Below are positions 19,344 through 27,960 of a stretch of 64,000 bases of DNA, in pieces. The translations under genes and the position numbers were made by a program. Location: NCBI RefSeq assembly GCF_000421765.1, contig NZ_ATXQ01000008.1, positions 1 through 64,000 on the forward strand. The letters run 5' to 3'. Within the stretch, counting starts at the first letter, position 1. Every line of letters begins with the position of its first letter. The DNA is from Denitrificimonas caeni DSM 24390. Lineage in GTDB: Bacteria; Pseudomonadota; Gammaproteobacteria; Pseudomonadales; Pseudomonadaceae. A model generated the notes under the pieces. It saw only the letters and a list, made by a program, of their open reading frames with translations. It did no database searches and was not told the DNA's origin.

Positions 19344-20417
19344 CTACTGCTTTGTCGAGGCAGGTAATCCTGTAAAAAAATCTTGGATTTGCTGATCTTT
19401 TAACTCTGTATAAACAGCTGGGTTCCACTGTGGGTTTTTATCTTTATCGATAATCAAGGCTCGCACGCCTTCGAGAAAGTCATTGTTTCCGAACCATCGG
19501 CAGCCAAGGTGATATTCCATATTGAAGCATTCACTCAATGACAGCTGCTTGCCACGCTGTAATAGTTCTAGCGTTACTGCCATGGCTAAGGGTGAGCGGC
19601 TATTTAATGTAACGAGGGTATCTTGGCACCACGCTTGTGCGGCAGGATCAGTTTCATTGGCGAGCGAGGTAAAGATTTTATCCAGCGTATTGTGCGAAAA
19701 ATGTTTATTAATTAGACCATGTTTGCTGGTCAGTTCCGCGCTTGATGTTTCATTACCGGCAAAACTCACAAGTAATTGCTCAATAGAGCGGCTGGCGTCT
19801 GCTGACCACTCTAAATGATCAAGCTTGTGATCAAAGTCAGCGATATCTTGATGCGCGAGATAACGGTCAGCTAAGCCTAACTCTAGAGCATCTGCAAAAT
19901 TGATTGAGTTGCCCGTTACGCCCATGTACAGACCGGTAGCACTGGGCATGCGTGATAAAAAGTAGCTACTGCCGACATCAGGAAAGTAGCCAATACAAAC
20001 TTCAGGCATACCCAGAACTGCTTTCTCGGTGACTACACGAAAGTTCGCACCTTGTATTAAGCCCATGCCACCGCCCAAAACCAAACCATCAACTAAAGCA
20101 ATAAAAGGTTTGGGGTAAGCATGAATCAGCTGATCGAGAGCATACTCCTCACGAAAGAAGATGGCGTTACCTTGGTTGCCAGCTTTTTGATTGTTATACA
20201 TGTCGCGAATGTCACCGCCGGCGCAAAAAGCTTTATCACCATTGGCACGTAAGACGATTGCTCGCACATGATTGTCTGCAGCCCAAAGATCGAGCTGCTC
20301 TCGAAGCTCACGAACCATTTGCAGATTAATTGCATTAAAGGCAGAGACTCGATTAAGAGTGATATGGCCGATTTTGTTGCGTATTTCTGTCAGTATCAAA
20401 GAGTGAGCTGCGGACAT
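19344..20417 (-). CDS. 3-hydroxyisobutyryl-CoA hydrolase (crotonase superfamily)
   Basis: This 357-residue protein resembles bacterial 3-hydroxyisobutyryl-CoA hydrolases, which release free hydroxyisobutyrate in valine breakdown. It has N-R-V-S-A-F-N-A-I-N near the N-terminus, the oxyanion-hole motif F-C-A-G-G-D-I-R, G-L-V-L-G-G-G-M-G-L and M-P-E-V-C-I-G-Y-F-P-D-V-G-S-S-Y-F. The last block, with its E and D, separates hydrolases of this group from plain enoyl-CoA hydratases. Length also fits (about 350-380). The ATG at 20417 has AGGAG seven bases upstream; the open frame extends to 20432. It is a single gene with no other valine-catabolism gene nearby, so substrate preference is inferred. Confidence 0.87.
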   Translation of the reverse strand: MSAAHSLILTEIRNKIGHITLNRVSAFNAINLQMVRELREQLDLWAADNHVRAIVLRANGDKAFCAGGDIRDMYNNQKAGNQGNAIFFREEYALDQLIHAYPKPFIALVDGLVLGGGMGLIQGANFRVVTEKAVLGMPEVCIGYFPDVGSSYFLSRMPSATGLYMGVTGNSINFADALELGLADRYLAHQDIADFDHKLDHLEWSADASRSIEQLLVSFAGNETSSAELTSKHGLINKHFSHNTLDKIFTSLANETDPAAQAWCQDTLVTLNSRSPLAMAVTLELLQRGKQLSLSECFNMEYHLGCRWFGNNDFLEGVRALIIDKDKNPQWNPAVYTELKDQQIQDFFTGLPASTKQ

Positions 20418-20528
20418 AGAAACTCCTAGCAAAAGAAAATGATGAGCTTGCTGTGTTTAAACAGCTCAGTAAGTCTTGAGAGAGGTTAATATTCTATGAA
20501 TGCTGGCATATAGCAAGACCACCAAAGA

Positions 20529-20577
20529 CCACTAAAGACCACACGCAGACTCGCTGCCGTGCTGTGATCTTTAGTGG
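20529..20577 (-). terminator. Hairpin downstream of the DUF2333 gene
   Basis: CCACTAAAGACCACA and TGTGATCTTTAGTGG pair with one mismatch across a 19-base loop, just past the stop of the DUF2333 gene. The upstream side overlaps three AGACCAC direct repeats (about 20514-20542). There is no clear U-run, so its role is uncertain. Confidence 0.45.
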
Positions 20578-20586
20578 GGAGGGTAA

Positions 20587-21675
20587 TTAGCCCTGTGACA
20601 GCAATTGACGCAGTTCGATGATCGCCGCGTTAGCGCGGGAAATATAGTTGGCCATAACCAATGAATGGTTAGCCAGAACACCATAGCCATCACCGTTTAG
20701 AATCATCGGGCTCCACAGTGGTTCTTGCGCGGCTTCTAGCTCTCGAATGATTTGGCGCACGCTGACGGTAGCGTTTTTCTTAGCAATCACGTCAGCAAAA
20801 TCAATCTCAATGGCACGTAAAAAATGTGATAACGCCCAAGCCTGACCACGGGCTTCATAGAAGACGTTATCAATTTGCAGCCAAGGTGTTTTAACGATTT
20901 CTTCGACACCATCTTTACCATTGGACATTACCGAAGGAGCGCCTGATAGGCTGGTTTCCTCTTGGTTGCTATCCATATTCAAACGAGCCTTACCTACGCT
21001 TGCTGATAAACGTTGTGACAATGAACCCAGACGTGTTGCGACATCGCCTAGCCAATTGTTGAGGTTGTCGGCACGCGCATAAAACTGTGTGTTGGTTTTT
21101 TCTGGATCACTTAAACGCGCTAAATAACGGTCTAAAGACTTAATGCCTAAGCGGTATTCGTCTTCGGTTGCTGGCAATACCCAGCTTTTATTGTCGAAGT
21201 TGAAACGTGGCTCGGCTTTAGCTAGATCAGGATCTTCGGTGGATTGCGACTGTGAACGAGCAAAGTCTTTACGCAGCGCGCGAGATAAGTCACGCATCTG
21301 TACCAACACGCCGTATTCCCATGAGGGTGTGTTGTCTAGCCAAATACCTGGAGGCGCGATGTCATTGGTCAAATAGCCGCCGGGTTTGTCTAAAAGAGTG
21401 GTCGCCACCTGTTTAAGGGTTACCACAGTGGTGTAACCGGTAACGATAGAGTGCTGAGCTTTATCGGCAGAGTGCTGAGTGTGCTCTTGCACCGAGAAAA
21501 ATTCCGGCTCTTGGCTCCAATACCAACCAATAATAATGGTCACTATTAAATAAACAGCGACGACAGTGAGCAGTGTTCGACTGAACCAGATGCCACCGAG
21601 GTAACTTTTAACATCGTCGACAGAGTCATTGACCTGATCACGAGTATCTCGTGAACGTTTTTTCCAATTGAGCAT
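20587..21675 (-). CDS. DUF2333 family membrane-anchored protein
   Basis: This 362-residue protein has a single N-terminal transmembrane segment at about 32-52 (L-L-T-V-V-A-V-Y-L-I-V-T-I-I-I-G-W-Y-W) after a charged cytoplasmic stretch. A large, mostly helical, probably periplasmic domain follows. It resembles the DUF2333 family common in pseudomonads; function is unknown. It starts 234 bases from the divergent diguanylate cyclase start used here, so the two may share a promoter region. No catalytic motif was recognised. A hairpin lies beyond its stop. Confidence 0.82.
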   Translation of the reverse strand: MLNWKKRSRDTRDQVNDSVDDVKSYLGGIWFSRTLLTVVAVYLIVTIIIGWYWSQEPEFFSVQEHTQHSADKAQHSIVTGYTTVVTLKQVATTLLDKPGGYLTNDIAPPGIWLDNTPSWEYGVLVQMRDLSRALRKDFARSQSQSTEDPDLAKAEPRFNFDNKSWVLPATEDEYRLGIKSLDRYLARLSDPEKTNTQFYARADNLNNWLGDVATRLGSLSQRLSASVGKARLNMDSNQEETSLSGAPSVMSNGKDGVEEIVKTPWLQIDNVFYEARGQAWALSHFLRAIEIDFADVIAKKNATVSVRQIIRELEAAQEPLWSPMILNGDGYGVLANHSLVMANYISRANAAIIELRQLLSQG

Positions 21676-21909
21676 GATTAAGCCCTTTTATTGTGCAGCG
21701 CTAGCAGCATATGCATTGTGTTGTTGAAGTGTACTATAAAGTTGATGTTTGCTGTTGTGGCTGATCTTGTTGAATATAATTATTGCATTTGTCAATATCA
21801 AGGTTATATTGGTTTAATCGCGTTGATGGCATTTCGCTATCAATCATACTTGCTAGCCGCTAAAAATACGCTGGTTGATGAGGTAGTCAACAGTATGACA
21901 GGCATACAA

Positions 21910-23541
21910 ATGGATAGTTTAGAACGATTAAAGCAGCATTTTGCGCAGCGTGTCATTCATCAGTCGCGACAACTTTTAGAAATCTGGCAAAACTTGCACA
22001 GCACCCAATGGAGTTCGCAAGAGCTGGTTAGTATGCAAGATGCAGCGCAGCGTTTATTACGTTATGCCGAGCGTTTTGAACAGCATGCTCACCTCAAAAT
22101 AGCTCAAGCTATGCTAGATAATCTTGATGCTATCGAAAATAATAATAATCGCTTAAACAGCCAATTTATCGAAACCATTACGCAGCTTTTGCAAGAGTTG
22201 TTGCAGACCGGTCTGCGTCAAGGTGAAAGCATTGACAATGTCTTCTTGCCTCCTATGGTGCGCAAACCATTGTATGTGCTTTTGCAGGATTATGAAAAAG
22301 CTGAACGTTTTGTTCAGCAAATGCATTCATTTTCTTTGCAGGCAGAGGTCTTTCGTGATGCATCGTCTTTTCTACAAGCAATGGCTAAGCGTCATCCAGC
22401 ATTAATCGTTTTAGATGTTGATTTTTCAGGCGATGAGCAAGGTTTGCAGCTAGCACTGACTTTAAAAAATGAGCATGAAAGTAACGTTCCTGTTTTGTTT
22501 TATAGCTCTGTAGAGGCTGATGCGCATATACGCTTAGCGGCTGTGCGAGCAGGAGGTCAGGCGTTTTTTGTTGGTGAGTTGGATGCTGCCAGTGTTTTAG
22601 AAAAAGTTGAGGCCTCAACTCGCTTTGCGCACACTGAGCCTTATCGAGCTTTAGTTGTCGATGATTCTAAGGCGCAAGCGACATTTACTGAGCGTGTGCT
22701 GAACTCAGCAGGGATTGTTACGCGCGCGATCAATGATCCAACCTTAGCCTTAACCGAGTTATTAGACTTTGATCCAGATTTAATTATTCTCGACATGTAT
22801 ATGCCGCAGTGTGATGGGCCTGAGTTGGCGAAAGTGATTCGTCATAATGATCGTTTTGTTGGGGTTCCGATTATCTATTTGTCTGCCGAAGATGACTTAG
22901 ATAAACAACTCGATGCCATGAGCGAAGGTGCCGATGATTTTTTAATGAAACCTGTTAAGCCACGGCATTTAGTTGCTACGGTGCGCAACCGAGCTGCACG
23001 CGCTCGTAACTTGAAGTCGCGTATTGTGCGCGACAGCTTAACTGGCTTGTTTAACCACACGCATATTTTGCAGTTGCTTGATGATGCACGGGTGCGTGCG
23101 AGCAAGTCTACGCATGCCTTATCTTTTGTGATGATTGATATTGACCATTTTAAACAGGTCAATGATACCTACGGACATCCGATGGGCGATAAAGTGATTA
23201 AAAGTTTAGCGCTGTTTCTTCGGCAGCGCTTGCGACGCACTGATTATATTGGCCGTTATGGTGGGGAAGAGTTTGCGGTAATTTTACCTAATACTGATGC
23301 CGAGTCTGCACAAAAGGTCATGGATGATATTCGTAAGCATTTTTCTGAGATAAGTTTTCCTGCACAATCCCGTGATTTAAGATGTACTTTCAGTGCGGGT
23401 GTTGTCGAGTACTCGGTTGAAATGGATGATATAGATGCTGCACAACTGGCTGGTTATGCGGATGAAGCATTGTATGCCGCTAAACATGCTGGACGTAATT
23501 GTGTGAAAATTTATACAGCAGCACCAAAACCATCCTTTTAG
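21910..23541 (+). CDS. Diguanylate cyclase with two receiver domains
   Basis: This is a predicted cytosolic response-regulator diguanylate cyclase of about 543 residues. Residues 1-115 are helical and may be an HPt-like module. A first receiver (about 121-237) keeps the acceptor Asp (L-I-V-L-D-V-D) but lacks the acidic pair and the C-terminal Lys. A second receiver (about 246-360) is complete: D251-D252, D295, S325, K347. The GGDEF domain (about 374-540) has G-G-E-E-F at 451-455 and the inhibitory I-site R442-x-x-D445 five residues before it. It is therefore likely active and product-inhibited. The start is uncertain: ATG 21910 (AGG seven bases upstream) or 21895; the frame is open from 21691. 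Confidence 0.88.
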   Translation: MDSLERLKQHFAQRVIHQSRQLLEIWQNLHSTQWSSQELVSMQDAAQRLLRYAERFEQHAHLKIAQAMLDNLDAIENNNNRLNSQFIETITQLLQELLQTGLRQGESIDNVFLPPMVRKPLYVLLQDYEKAERFVQQMHSFSLQAEVFRDASSFLQAMAKRHPALIVLDVDFSGDEQGLQLALTLKNEHESNVPVLFYSSVEADAHIRLAAVRAGGQAFFVGELDAASVLEKVEASTRFAHTEPYRALVVDDSKAQATFTERVLNSAGIVTRAINDPTLALTELLDFDPDLIILDMYMPQCDGPELAKVIRHNDRFVGVPIIYLSAEDDLDKQLDAMSEGADDFLMKPVKPRHLVATVRNRAARARNLKSRIVRDSLTGLFNHTHILQLLDDARVRASKSTHALSFVMIDIDHFKQVNDTYGHPMGDKVIKSLALFLRQRLRRTDYIGRYGGEEFAVILPNTDAESAQKVMDDIRKHFSEISFPAQSRDLRCTFSAGVVEYSVEMDDIDAAQLAGYADEALYAAKHAGRNCVKIYTAAPKPSF

Positions 23542-23553
23542 TAAATTAGATCA

Positions 23554-24849
23554 TCACTGGGCTGGAGTTTTGCGCGCTACTTTGCGCACGCTTTCTAGTA
23601 GTGCTTCATTTGGATAGCCATCGGCGGGTAAGCCTTGCATTTGTTGGAAGCTGCGCACGGCTTGGCGTGAGTTAACGCCGATAATACCGTCAGCGTTACC
23701 GCTACTAAAGCCGAGCTGATTAAGCAAAGTTTGTAGTTCAACGCGTTCTTGACGACTTAGCATACGGTCGTGTTTTGGCCACGCAGCAGGTGTGCGGTAA
23801 TCACCTTCTAAGGTGTTTGAAAGTAAACCGATTGCTAATGCGTAAGAGGTTGAGTTGTTGTACTTCAAAATGCTGCGAAAATTATCCATAAATAGATAGG
23901 CTGGACCTTGGTGACCGCTGGGTAAAAACAGGGTTGCCGATTGTTGATCTAAGTGCCGAGATGCTTTTTCATCGTTGCGCAAGGAAACACCTAAAGCGCG
24001 CCACTCTTTCAGTGTTTTGCGTTGTGCGCCATCCGCAAGCTGATAGTCAAAATTTTGTGCGGGTAACTGCACTTCAAAGCCCCACGGCTGTCCGTGTTGC
24101 CAGCCGGATAAGTTTAAATAATTCGCCGCAGAGGCGAGCGCATCAGCGCTAGATTTCCAGATGTCACGGCGGCCATCACCATCAAAATCAACGGCATACT
24201 GGCGGTAGGTGGTGGGCATAAATTGCGTTTGCCCCATAGCACCTGCCCAAGAACCAATCATGCCATTTATGCTGGTATCGCCTTCTTGCAGAATATGTAA
24301 AGCAGCAAGTAATTGCTCACGCCAAAAAGCGTTGCGACGGCCTTCATAGGCCAATGTTGCTAATGAGCGAATGACGCTTTTACTACCGATTTGTTGGCCG
24401 AAACTGCTTTCCATGCCCCAGACGGCGACTAATATGCTGGGTTCGACTTGGTATTGTGCTTCGATAGCTTTTAGTGTTTTAGCATGTTCGGCCAGTAAGG
24501 CTTTACCCCTGGCAACGCGCCAAGAAGATACGGCGCTGTCAAGGTATTCCCATACCGGGCGGCTGAATTCTGGTTGGCTTTGGTCAGCGGCAATCACTTG
24601 TGGATCTGGCGTTAAGCCAGCAAAGGCTTGTTCAAACAACAGTGGCGTGATGCCTTGGCTTAGGGCTTCCATGCGTAAACCAGCGCGCCAGTCAGTAAAG
24701 CTTTGTTGAGGAGCTAAAAACGAATTATTTGGCGTAGACGAAAGGGTGACGCTTGGGGTGACCAATGGCGCGACAGTACTGGCTGACACTTGGCTGGCAA
24801 ACAAGCCAAACAAGATCAACATTAAAAAAGATGATAAGCGCTCTAACAT
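23554..24849 (-). CDS. Lytic murein transglycosylase (MltB family) with peptidoglycan-binding domain
   Basis: This 431-residue periplasmic enzyme cleaves glycan strands of murein to anhydromuropeptides. A signal peptide (cleavage near VSA-S) precedes an MltB-type SLT domain with the catalytic Glu in G-M-E-S-S-F-G, then A-M-G-Q-T-Q-F-M-P and D-F-D-G-D-G-R-R-D-I. A C-terminal PG_binding_1 domain spans about 365-425 (N-A-D-G-I-I-G-V-N-S-R-Q-A-V-R-S-F-Q). No lipobox was seen, so it is probably soluble, unlike MltB proper. The ATG at 24849 is used; a TTG at 24861 would add four residues. It converges on the diguanylate cyclase gene with only 12 bases between stops. Confidence 0.93.
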   Translation of the reverse strand: MLERLSSFLMLILFGLFASQVSASTVAPLVTPSVTLSSTPNNSFLAPQQSFTDWRAGLRMEALSQGITPLLFEQAFAGLTPDPQVIAADQSQPEFSRPVWEYLDSAVSSWRVARGKALLAEHAKTLKAIEAQYQVEPSILVAVWGMESSFGQQIGSKSVIRSLATLAYEGRRNAFWREQLLAALHILQEGDTSINGMIGSWAGAMGQTQFMPTTYRQYAVDFDGDGRRDIWKSSADALASAANYLNLSGWQHGQPWGFEVQLPAQNFDYQLADGAQRKTLKEWRALGVSLRNDEKASRHLDQQSATLFLPSGHQGPAYLFMDNFRSILKYNNSTSYALAIGLLSNTLEGDYRTPAAWPKHDRMLSRQERVELQTLLNQLGFSSGNADGIIGVNSRQAVRSFQQMQGLPADGYPNEALLESVRKVARKTPAQ

Positions 24850-24954
24850 AGGTGTTCTCAATATTCAGTTGGGCTCAACTTTAACATGTTGAACGACAAT
24901 ACATAGTCAGTAAAAAGCATAGAGCGGAGCAGTTGTGCATGCCAATGGCTCATA

Positions 24955-25122
24955 TCAAGCCGCTAGACATAAAAAAGCCTCTGGGCTATTAGACCAAGAG
25001 GCTTTGTTGTTACGGCGGTAGCTGCCTTTGCCTTTTTTAGGCTGCTCTTCGCGGCTTCTAAACAGCGGTTGCGCAATAATTGATTTGGCTTTATTGGTGC
25101 GTTTTTCAGAACGCTGGCTCAT
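24955..25122 (-). CDS. arfA: Alternative ribosome-rescue factor ArfA
   Basis: This short gene encodes 55 residues starting M-S-Q-R-S-E-K-R. The block A-Q-P-L-F-R-S-R-E-E-Q-P-K-K-G-K-G-S-Y-R matches the conserved P-L-F-R-x-R-x-E-x-x-K-K-G-K-G-S-Y core of ArfA. ArfA recruits release factor 2 to ribosomes stalled on mRNAs lacking a stop codon, backing up tmRNA. AGGAG lies nine bases before the ATG. A rho-independent terminator sits inside the reading frame, before the stop, so most transcripts should be non-stop. This is the known arfA control logic: tmRNA normally tags and destroys the product, and active truncated ArfA accumulates when tmRNA fails. The encoded tail ends in L-A-A. Confidence 0.9.
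   Translation of the reverse strand: MSQRSEKRTNKAKSIIAQPLFRSREEQPKKGKGSYRRNNKASWSNSPEAFLCLAA
24971..25004 (-). terminator. Terminator inside the arfA reading frame
   Basis: On the minus strand AAGCCTCT and AGAGGCTT pair across a 14-base loop (with possible extra G-C pairs), followed by TTTTTT. The U-run covers the codons around Phe50, five codons before the stop, so terminated mRNA would have no stop codon. Confidence 0.88.
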
Positions 25123-25229
25123 TACAGACTCCTTGCGAGCATGGGCTCGTAGTGGCTTTTTACGGTGTTTTAAAAGCGCTATTAGTATTCTACTCTATTG
25201 TATGGATGTCCAGTGGTTTTCTTCTTCGC

Positions 25230-25277
25230 TTTTTATCAGACAGACTGCACCAGAAAAAGTGCAGCTGCTGATAAAAA
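25230..25277 (-). terminator. Terminator of ettA, bidirectional
   Basis: TTTTTATCAG and CTGATAAAAA form the outer stem, and CTGCAC and GTGCAG the inner one, with A-rich and T-rich flanks. It lies 12 bases after the ettA stop and separates ettA from arfA. Confidence 0.85.
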
Positions 25278-25288
25278 TATTCGCTGAC

Positions 25289-26953
25289 TTAAGCTAAACG
25301 CTTGTAACGCACACGCTTAGGTTGGGCTGCAGCATCGCCTAAACGCTTTTTACGGTCTGCTTCGTATTCAGTGTAGTTGCCTTCGAAGAACACAACGCTA
25401 GAGTCATCTTCATAGGACAAGATGTGCGTGGCGATACGGTCAAGGAACCAGCGGTCGTGCGAGATCACAATAGCTGAGCCTGGGAAGTCCAAGAGGGCTT
25501 CTTCTAGGGCACGCAAGGTTTCTACGTCAAGGTCGTTGGAGGGTTCATCGAGCAGTAAGACGTTAGCCCCTTGCTTAAGGGTTAAGGCCAAGTGCAAACG
25601 ACCGCGCTCACCACCAGAGAGGTCTTTAACAAACTTTTGCTGGTCTGAACCTTTAAAGTTAAAACGACCGACATAACCGCGCGATGGCACTTCATAGTTG
25701 CCGACTTTAATCATGTCGTAACCGTCAGAAATCTGCTCCCAAACAGTTTTTGAACCGTCGAGGCTGTCTCGTTGCTGGTCAACACTGGCGAGTTTGACTG
25801 TTTCGCCAATAATGATTTCGCCAGAGTCAGGTTGCTCGACACCCATAATCATGCGAAATAGGGTGGACTTACCGGCACCGTTACCACCGATCACGCCAAC
25901 CAGTGCGCCTTTTGGCACAACGAAGGATAGATCGTCGATCAGTACACGCTCACCGTAGGCTTTGCTGACATTTTTGACTTCAATGACTTGGTCGCCTAAG
26001 CGCTCACCTGCAGGAATGTAAATTTCGTTGGTTTCGCTGCGCTTCTGGAATTCTTGCGATTGCATTTCTTCAAAGCGGGCGAGGCGAGCTTTGGACTTTG
26101 ACTGACGTGCTTTTGCACCTTTGCGCACCCACTCAAGTTCCGCCTTCATAGCTTTGTTGTGCGATGACTCTTGCTTGGCTTCTTGACTTAAGCGTGCAGA
26201 TTTTGCTTCCAGCCACTGCGAGTAGTTGCCTTCAAAAGGAATACCTTGGCCACGGTCGAGTTCCAAAATCCAGCCGGCGACGTTATCGAGGAAGTAACGG
26301 TCGTGGGTGATGGCTACCACTGTGCCGGTGAAGTCATGTAGGAAACGTTCGAGCCAGGCGACGGAGTCAGCATCCAAGTGGTTGGTTGGCTCATCGAGCA
26401 ATAGCATGTCGGGTGCTGACAATAATAGACGGCACAGAGCGACACGGCGTTTTTCACCACCGGATAAATGCTCAATTTTTGCATCCCAAGCCGGTAGGCG
26501 TAGAGCATCCGCAGCAACTTCCAGTTGGCGTTCAATGTTATGGCCATCGCTGGCTTGGATGATGGCTTCTAGCTTAGCTTGCTCGCTGGCCAGTGCATCA
26601 AAGTCAGCATCAGGTTCTGCGTAAGCGGCATATACTTCATCTAAACGTGCTTGTGCGGCTTTGACTTCGCCAAGGGCTTCTTCAACAATTTCACGCACAG
26701 TTTTGCTGGGATCAAGCTGCGGCTCTTGCGGTAAGTAGCCGATATTGAGGCCAGGCATAGGGCGCGCTTCACCGTTAAATTCGGTGTCAACGCCAGCCAT
26801 GATGCGCAGTAATGTCGATTTACCTGAGCCGTTTAGACCAAGCACACCAATTTTTGCGCCTGGGAAAAATGATAAAGAAATATCTTTGAGAATCTCGCGC
26901 TTAGGTGGCACAACTTTGCCGAGACGGTGCATGGTGAAAACATATTGAGACAT
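25289..26953 (-). CDS. ettA: Energy-dependent translational throttle protein EttA (ABC-F)
   Basis: This 554-residue soluble ABC-F protein has two ATP-binding domains and no membrane segment. It binds the ribosomal E site and tunes early elongation with the ATP/ADP ratio. Walker A motifs are G-L-N-G-S-G-K-S-T and G-G-N-G-A-G-K-S-T; signatures are L-S-G-G-E-K-R-R and L-S-G-G-E-R-G-R; both Walker B regions read L-L-L-D-E-P. The P-tRNA interaction linker lies between, followed by G-E-R-L-G-D-Q-V-I. The C-terminus has the basic R-V-R-Y-K-R tail. The ATG at 26953 (MSQYVFTM) matches EttA starts; an upstream codon at 26959 is unlikely. Confidence 0.96.
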   Translation of the reverse strand: MSQYVFTMHRLGKVVPPKREILKDISLSFFPGAKIGVLGLNGSGKSTLLRIMAGVDTEFNGEARPMPGLNIGYLPQEPQLDPSKTVREIVEEALGEVKAAQARLDEVYAAYAEPDADFDALASEQAKLEAIIQASDGHNIERQLEVAADALRLPAWDAKIEHLSGGEKRRVALCRLLLSAPDMLLLDEPTNHLDADSVAWLERFLHDFTGTVVAITHDRYFLDNVAGWILELDRGQGIPFEGNYSQWLEAKSARLSQEAKQESSHNKAMKAELEWVRKGAKARQSKSKARLARFEEMQSQEFQKRSETNEIYIPAGERLGDQVIEVKNVSKAYGERVLIDDLSFVVPKGALVGVIGGNGAGKSTLFRMIMGVEQPDSGEIIIGETVKLASVDQQRDSLDGSKTVWEQISDGYDMIKVGNYEVPSRGYVGRFNFKGSDQQKFVKDLSGGERGRLHLALTLKQGANVLLLDEPSNDLDVETLRALEEALLDFPGSAIVISHDRWFLDRIATHILSYEDDSSVVFFEGNYTEYEADRKKRLGDAAAQPKRVRYKRLA

Positions 26954-27220
26954 GAGCAACCTAAATAGTTAATGGGTAAGTGGTGGGTCTGGTGTCTATT
27001 GTTAAAACAGCGACCTTTAAAGTGCCAAGATTGTAGCGTTTTACAGAGAATTAAGCAGTAGTTGCAGATGTTTGTCTTCTTTGCCGGTGCTTAACTCTTA
27101 TGTGAACTGCTGGCTGGGAGCGCAGGCGGCTCGCCCGCAAAGAATCCCGCGGGTTGTGTCATGTACATATTTGTTGTTTGTTTTGTAGTGCTAGTGGTGT
27201 TGATGAGTCAGGTTCATACC

Positions 27221-27316
27221 GTACTTCGGGGTAGGTGTTCATCCGTCGTTGAGCCCATCCTGGGCTCAACGACGGCGCTCGCCATCCCTGGCTCGCTCGT
27301 CACACCAACCCCGAAG
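27221..27316 (+). repeat. Palindromic repeat family, copy R1
   Basis: The outer arms are complementary (GTACTTCGGGGTAGGTGT against ACACCAACCCCGAAG). The inner stem is a perfect 15-bp palindrome around TCC at 27243-27275. The conserved box CGCCATCCCTGGCT follows at about 27280-27293. The copy is in forward orientation. Confidence 0.85.
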
Positions 27317-27446
27317 CACTCGTTGACCAGTTGCGTGGTTTTCACTATTGCAGTAGCAGTCAGCTGTGCAGATTTACATTTATTGCAGAGCAATGGTTTT
27401 AAAAGCGTCATGCGCAAAACTCACAGGCAACACCGATATTTAATGA

Positions 27447-27545
27447 GTACCTTGTTTGTGTCGCGACTAGCGTAGCCAGGGATGGCGGAGCGCCCGAATC
27501 GGGTCAGGATGACCCGTTGAGGGAGCAGCGATACGAACAAGGTAC
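27447..27545 (-). repeat. Palindromic repeat family, copy R2
   Basis: The outer arms GTACCTTGTTTGTGTCGC and GCGATACGAACAAGGTAC are complementary at 16 of 18 positions. The inner hairpin is CGGGTCA-GGA-TGACCCG on the plus strand. The conserved box reads AGCCAGGGATGGCG on the plus strand, so this copy is reversed relative to R1. GGCACGCAC follows on the right, as in copy R6. Confidence 0.85.
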
Positions 27546-27604
27546 GGCACGCACAAATCGATCAATATACTTGGCTTTATTAACAGGGATAATTGGGGCA
27601 TACC

Positions 27605-27700
27605 GTACTTCGGGATCGGTGTTCATCCGTCGATGAACCCATCCTGAGTTCAACTCCGACGCTCGCCATCCCTGGCTCGCTCGTCACACCAACCCCGAAG
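27605..27700 (+). repeat. Palindromic repeat family, copy R3
   Basis: This copy is closely similar to R1, with arms GTACTTCGGGATCGGTGT and ACACCAACCCCGAAG. The inner stem GAACCCA-TCC-TGAGTTC has one mismatch, and the box is CGCCATCCCTGGCT. Both R1 and R3 are followed by CACTCGTTGA. Confidence 0.85.
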
Positions 27701-27855
27701 CACTCGTTGATCATATTCAGTGCTTGCATTCTTTACGTATCAATCATCAAGGCAGTGGTAAAAGTATTAAAAATAGTAACAGTAGCGAATTGATGACATA
27801 GATTTTAGCTCAGCTCATGACATTCGACTGACTTGCAAACAACGCCAATGATTGA

Positions 27856-27960
27856 GACACCGCGCGTGAGTGTCGTGGCCAGCGTAGCCAAGGATGGCGT
27901 AGCGCACGAATCGGGTTAGGAAGACCCGTTGAGGGAAGAACGATACTCACGCGTGGTGTC
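27856..27960 (-). repeat. Palindromic repeat family, copy R4
   Basis: The outer arms GACACCGCGCGTGAGTGTCGT and ACGATACTCACGCGTGGTGTC are complementary at 19 of 21 positions but unlike the arms of the other copies. The inner stem is weaker (CGGGT/ACCCG). The box on the plus strand is AGCCAAGGATGGCG. Confidence 0.85.

Noticed and set aside
25028-25297. Plus-strand frame of 89 codons
   Set aside because: It is antisense to arfA and the ettA terminator; arfA on the minus strand explains the sequence better.
27161-27793. Two plus-strand frames (27161-27475 and 27593-27793) with similar central residues, resembling a paralogous small-protein pair
   Set aside because: The similarity comes entirely from translating repeat copies R1 and R3; there is no ribosome site logic and the parts outside the repeats are unrelated.
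27221-27960. Integron attC-site array
   Set aside because: The palindromes lack the RYYYAAC/GTTRRRY boxes, no cassettes lie between them, and no integrase is present.
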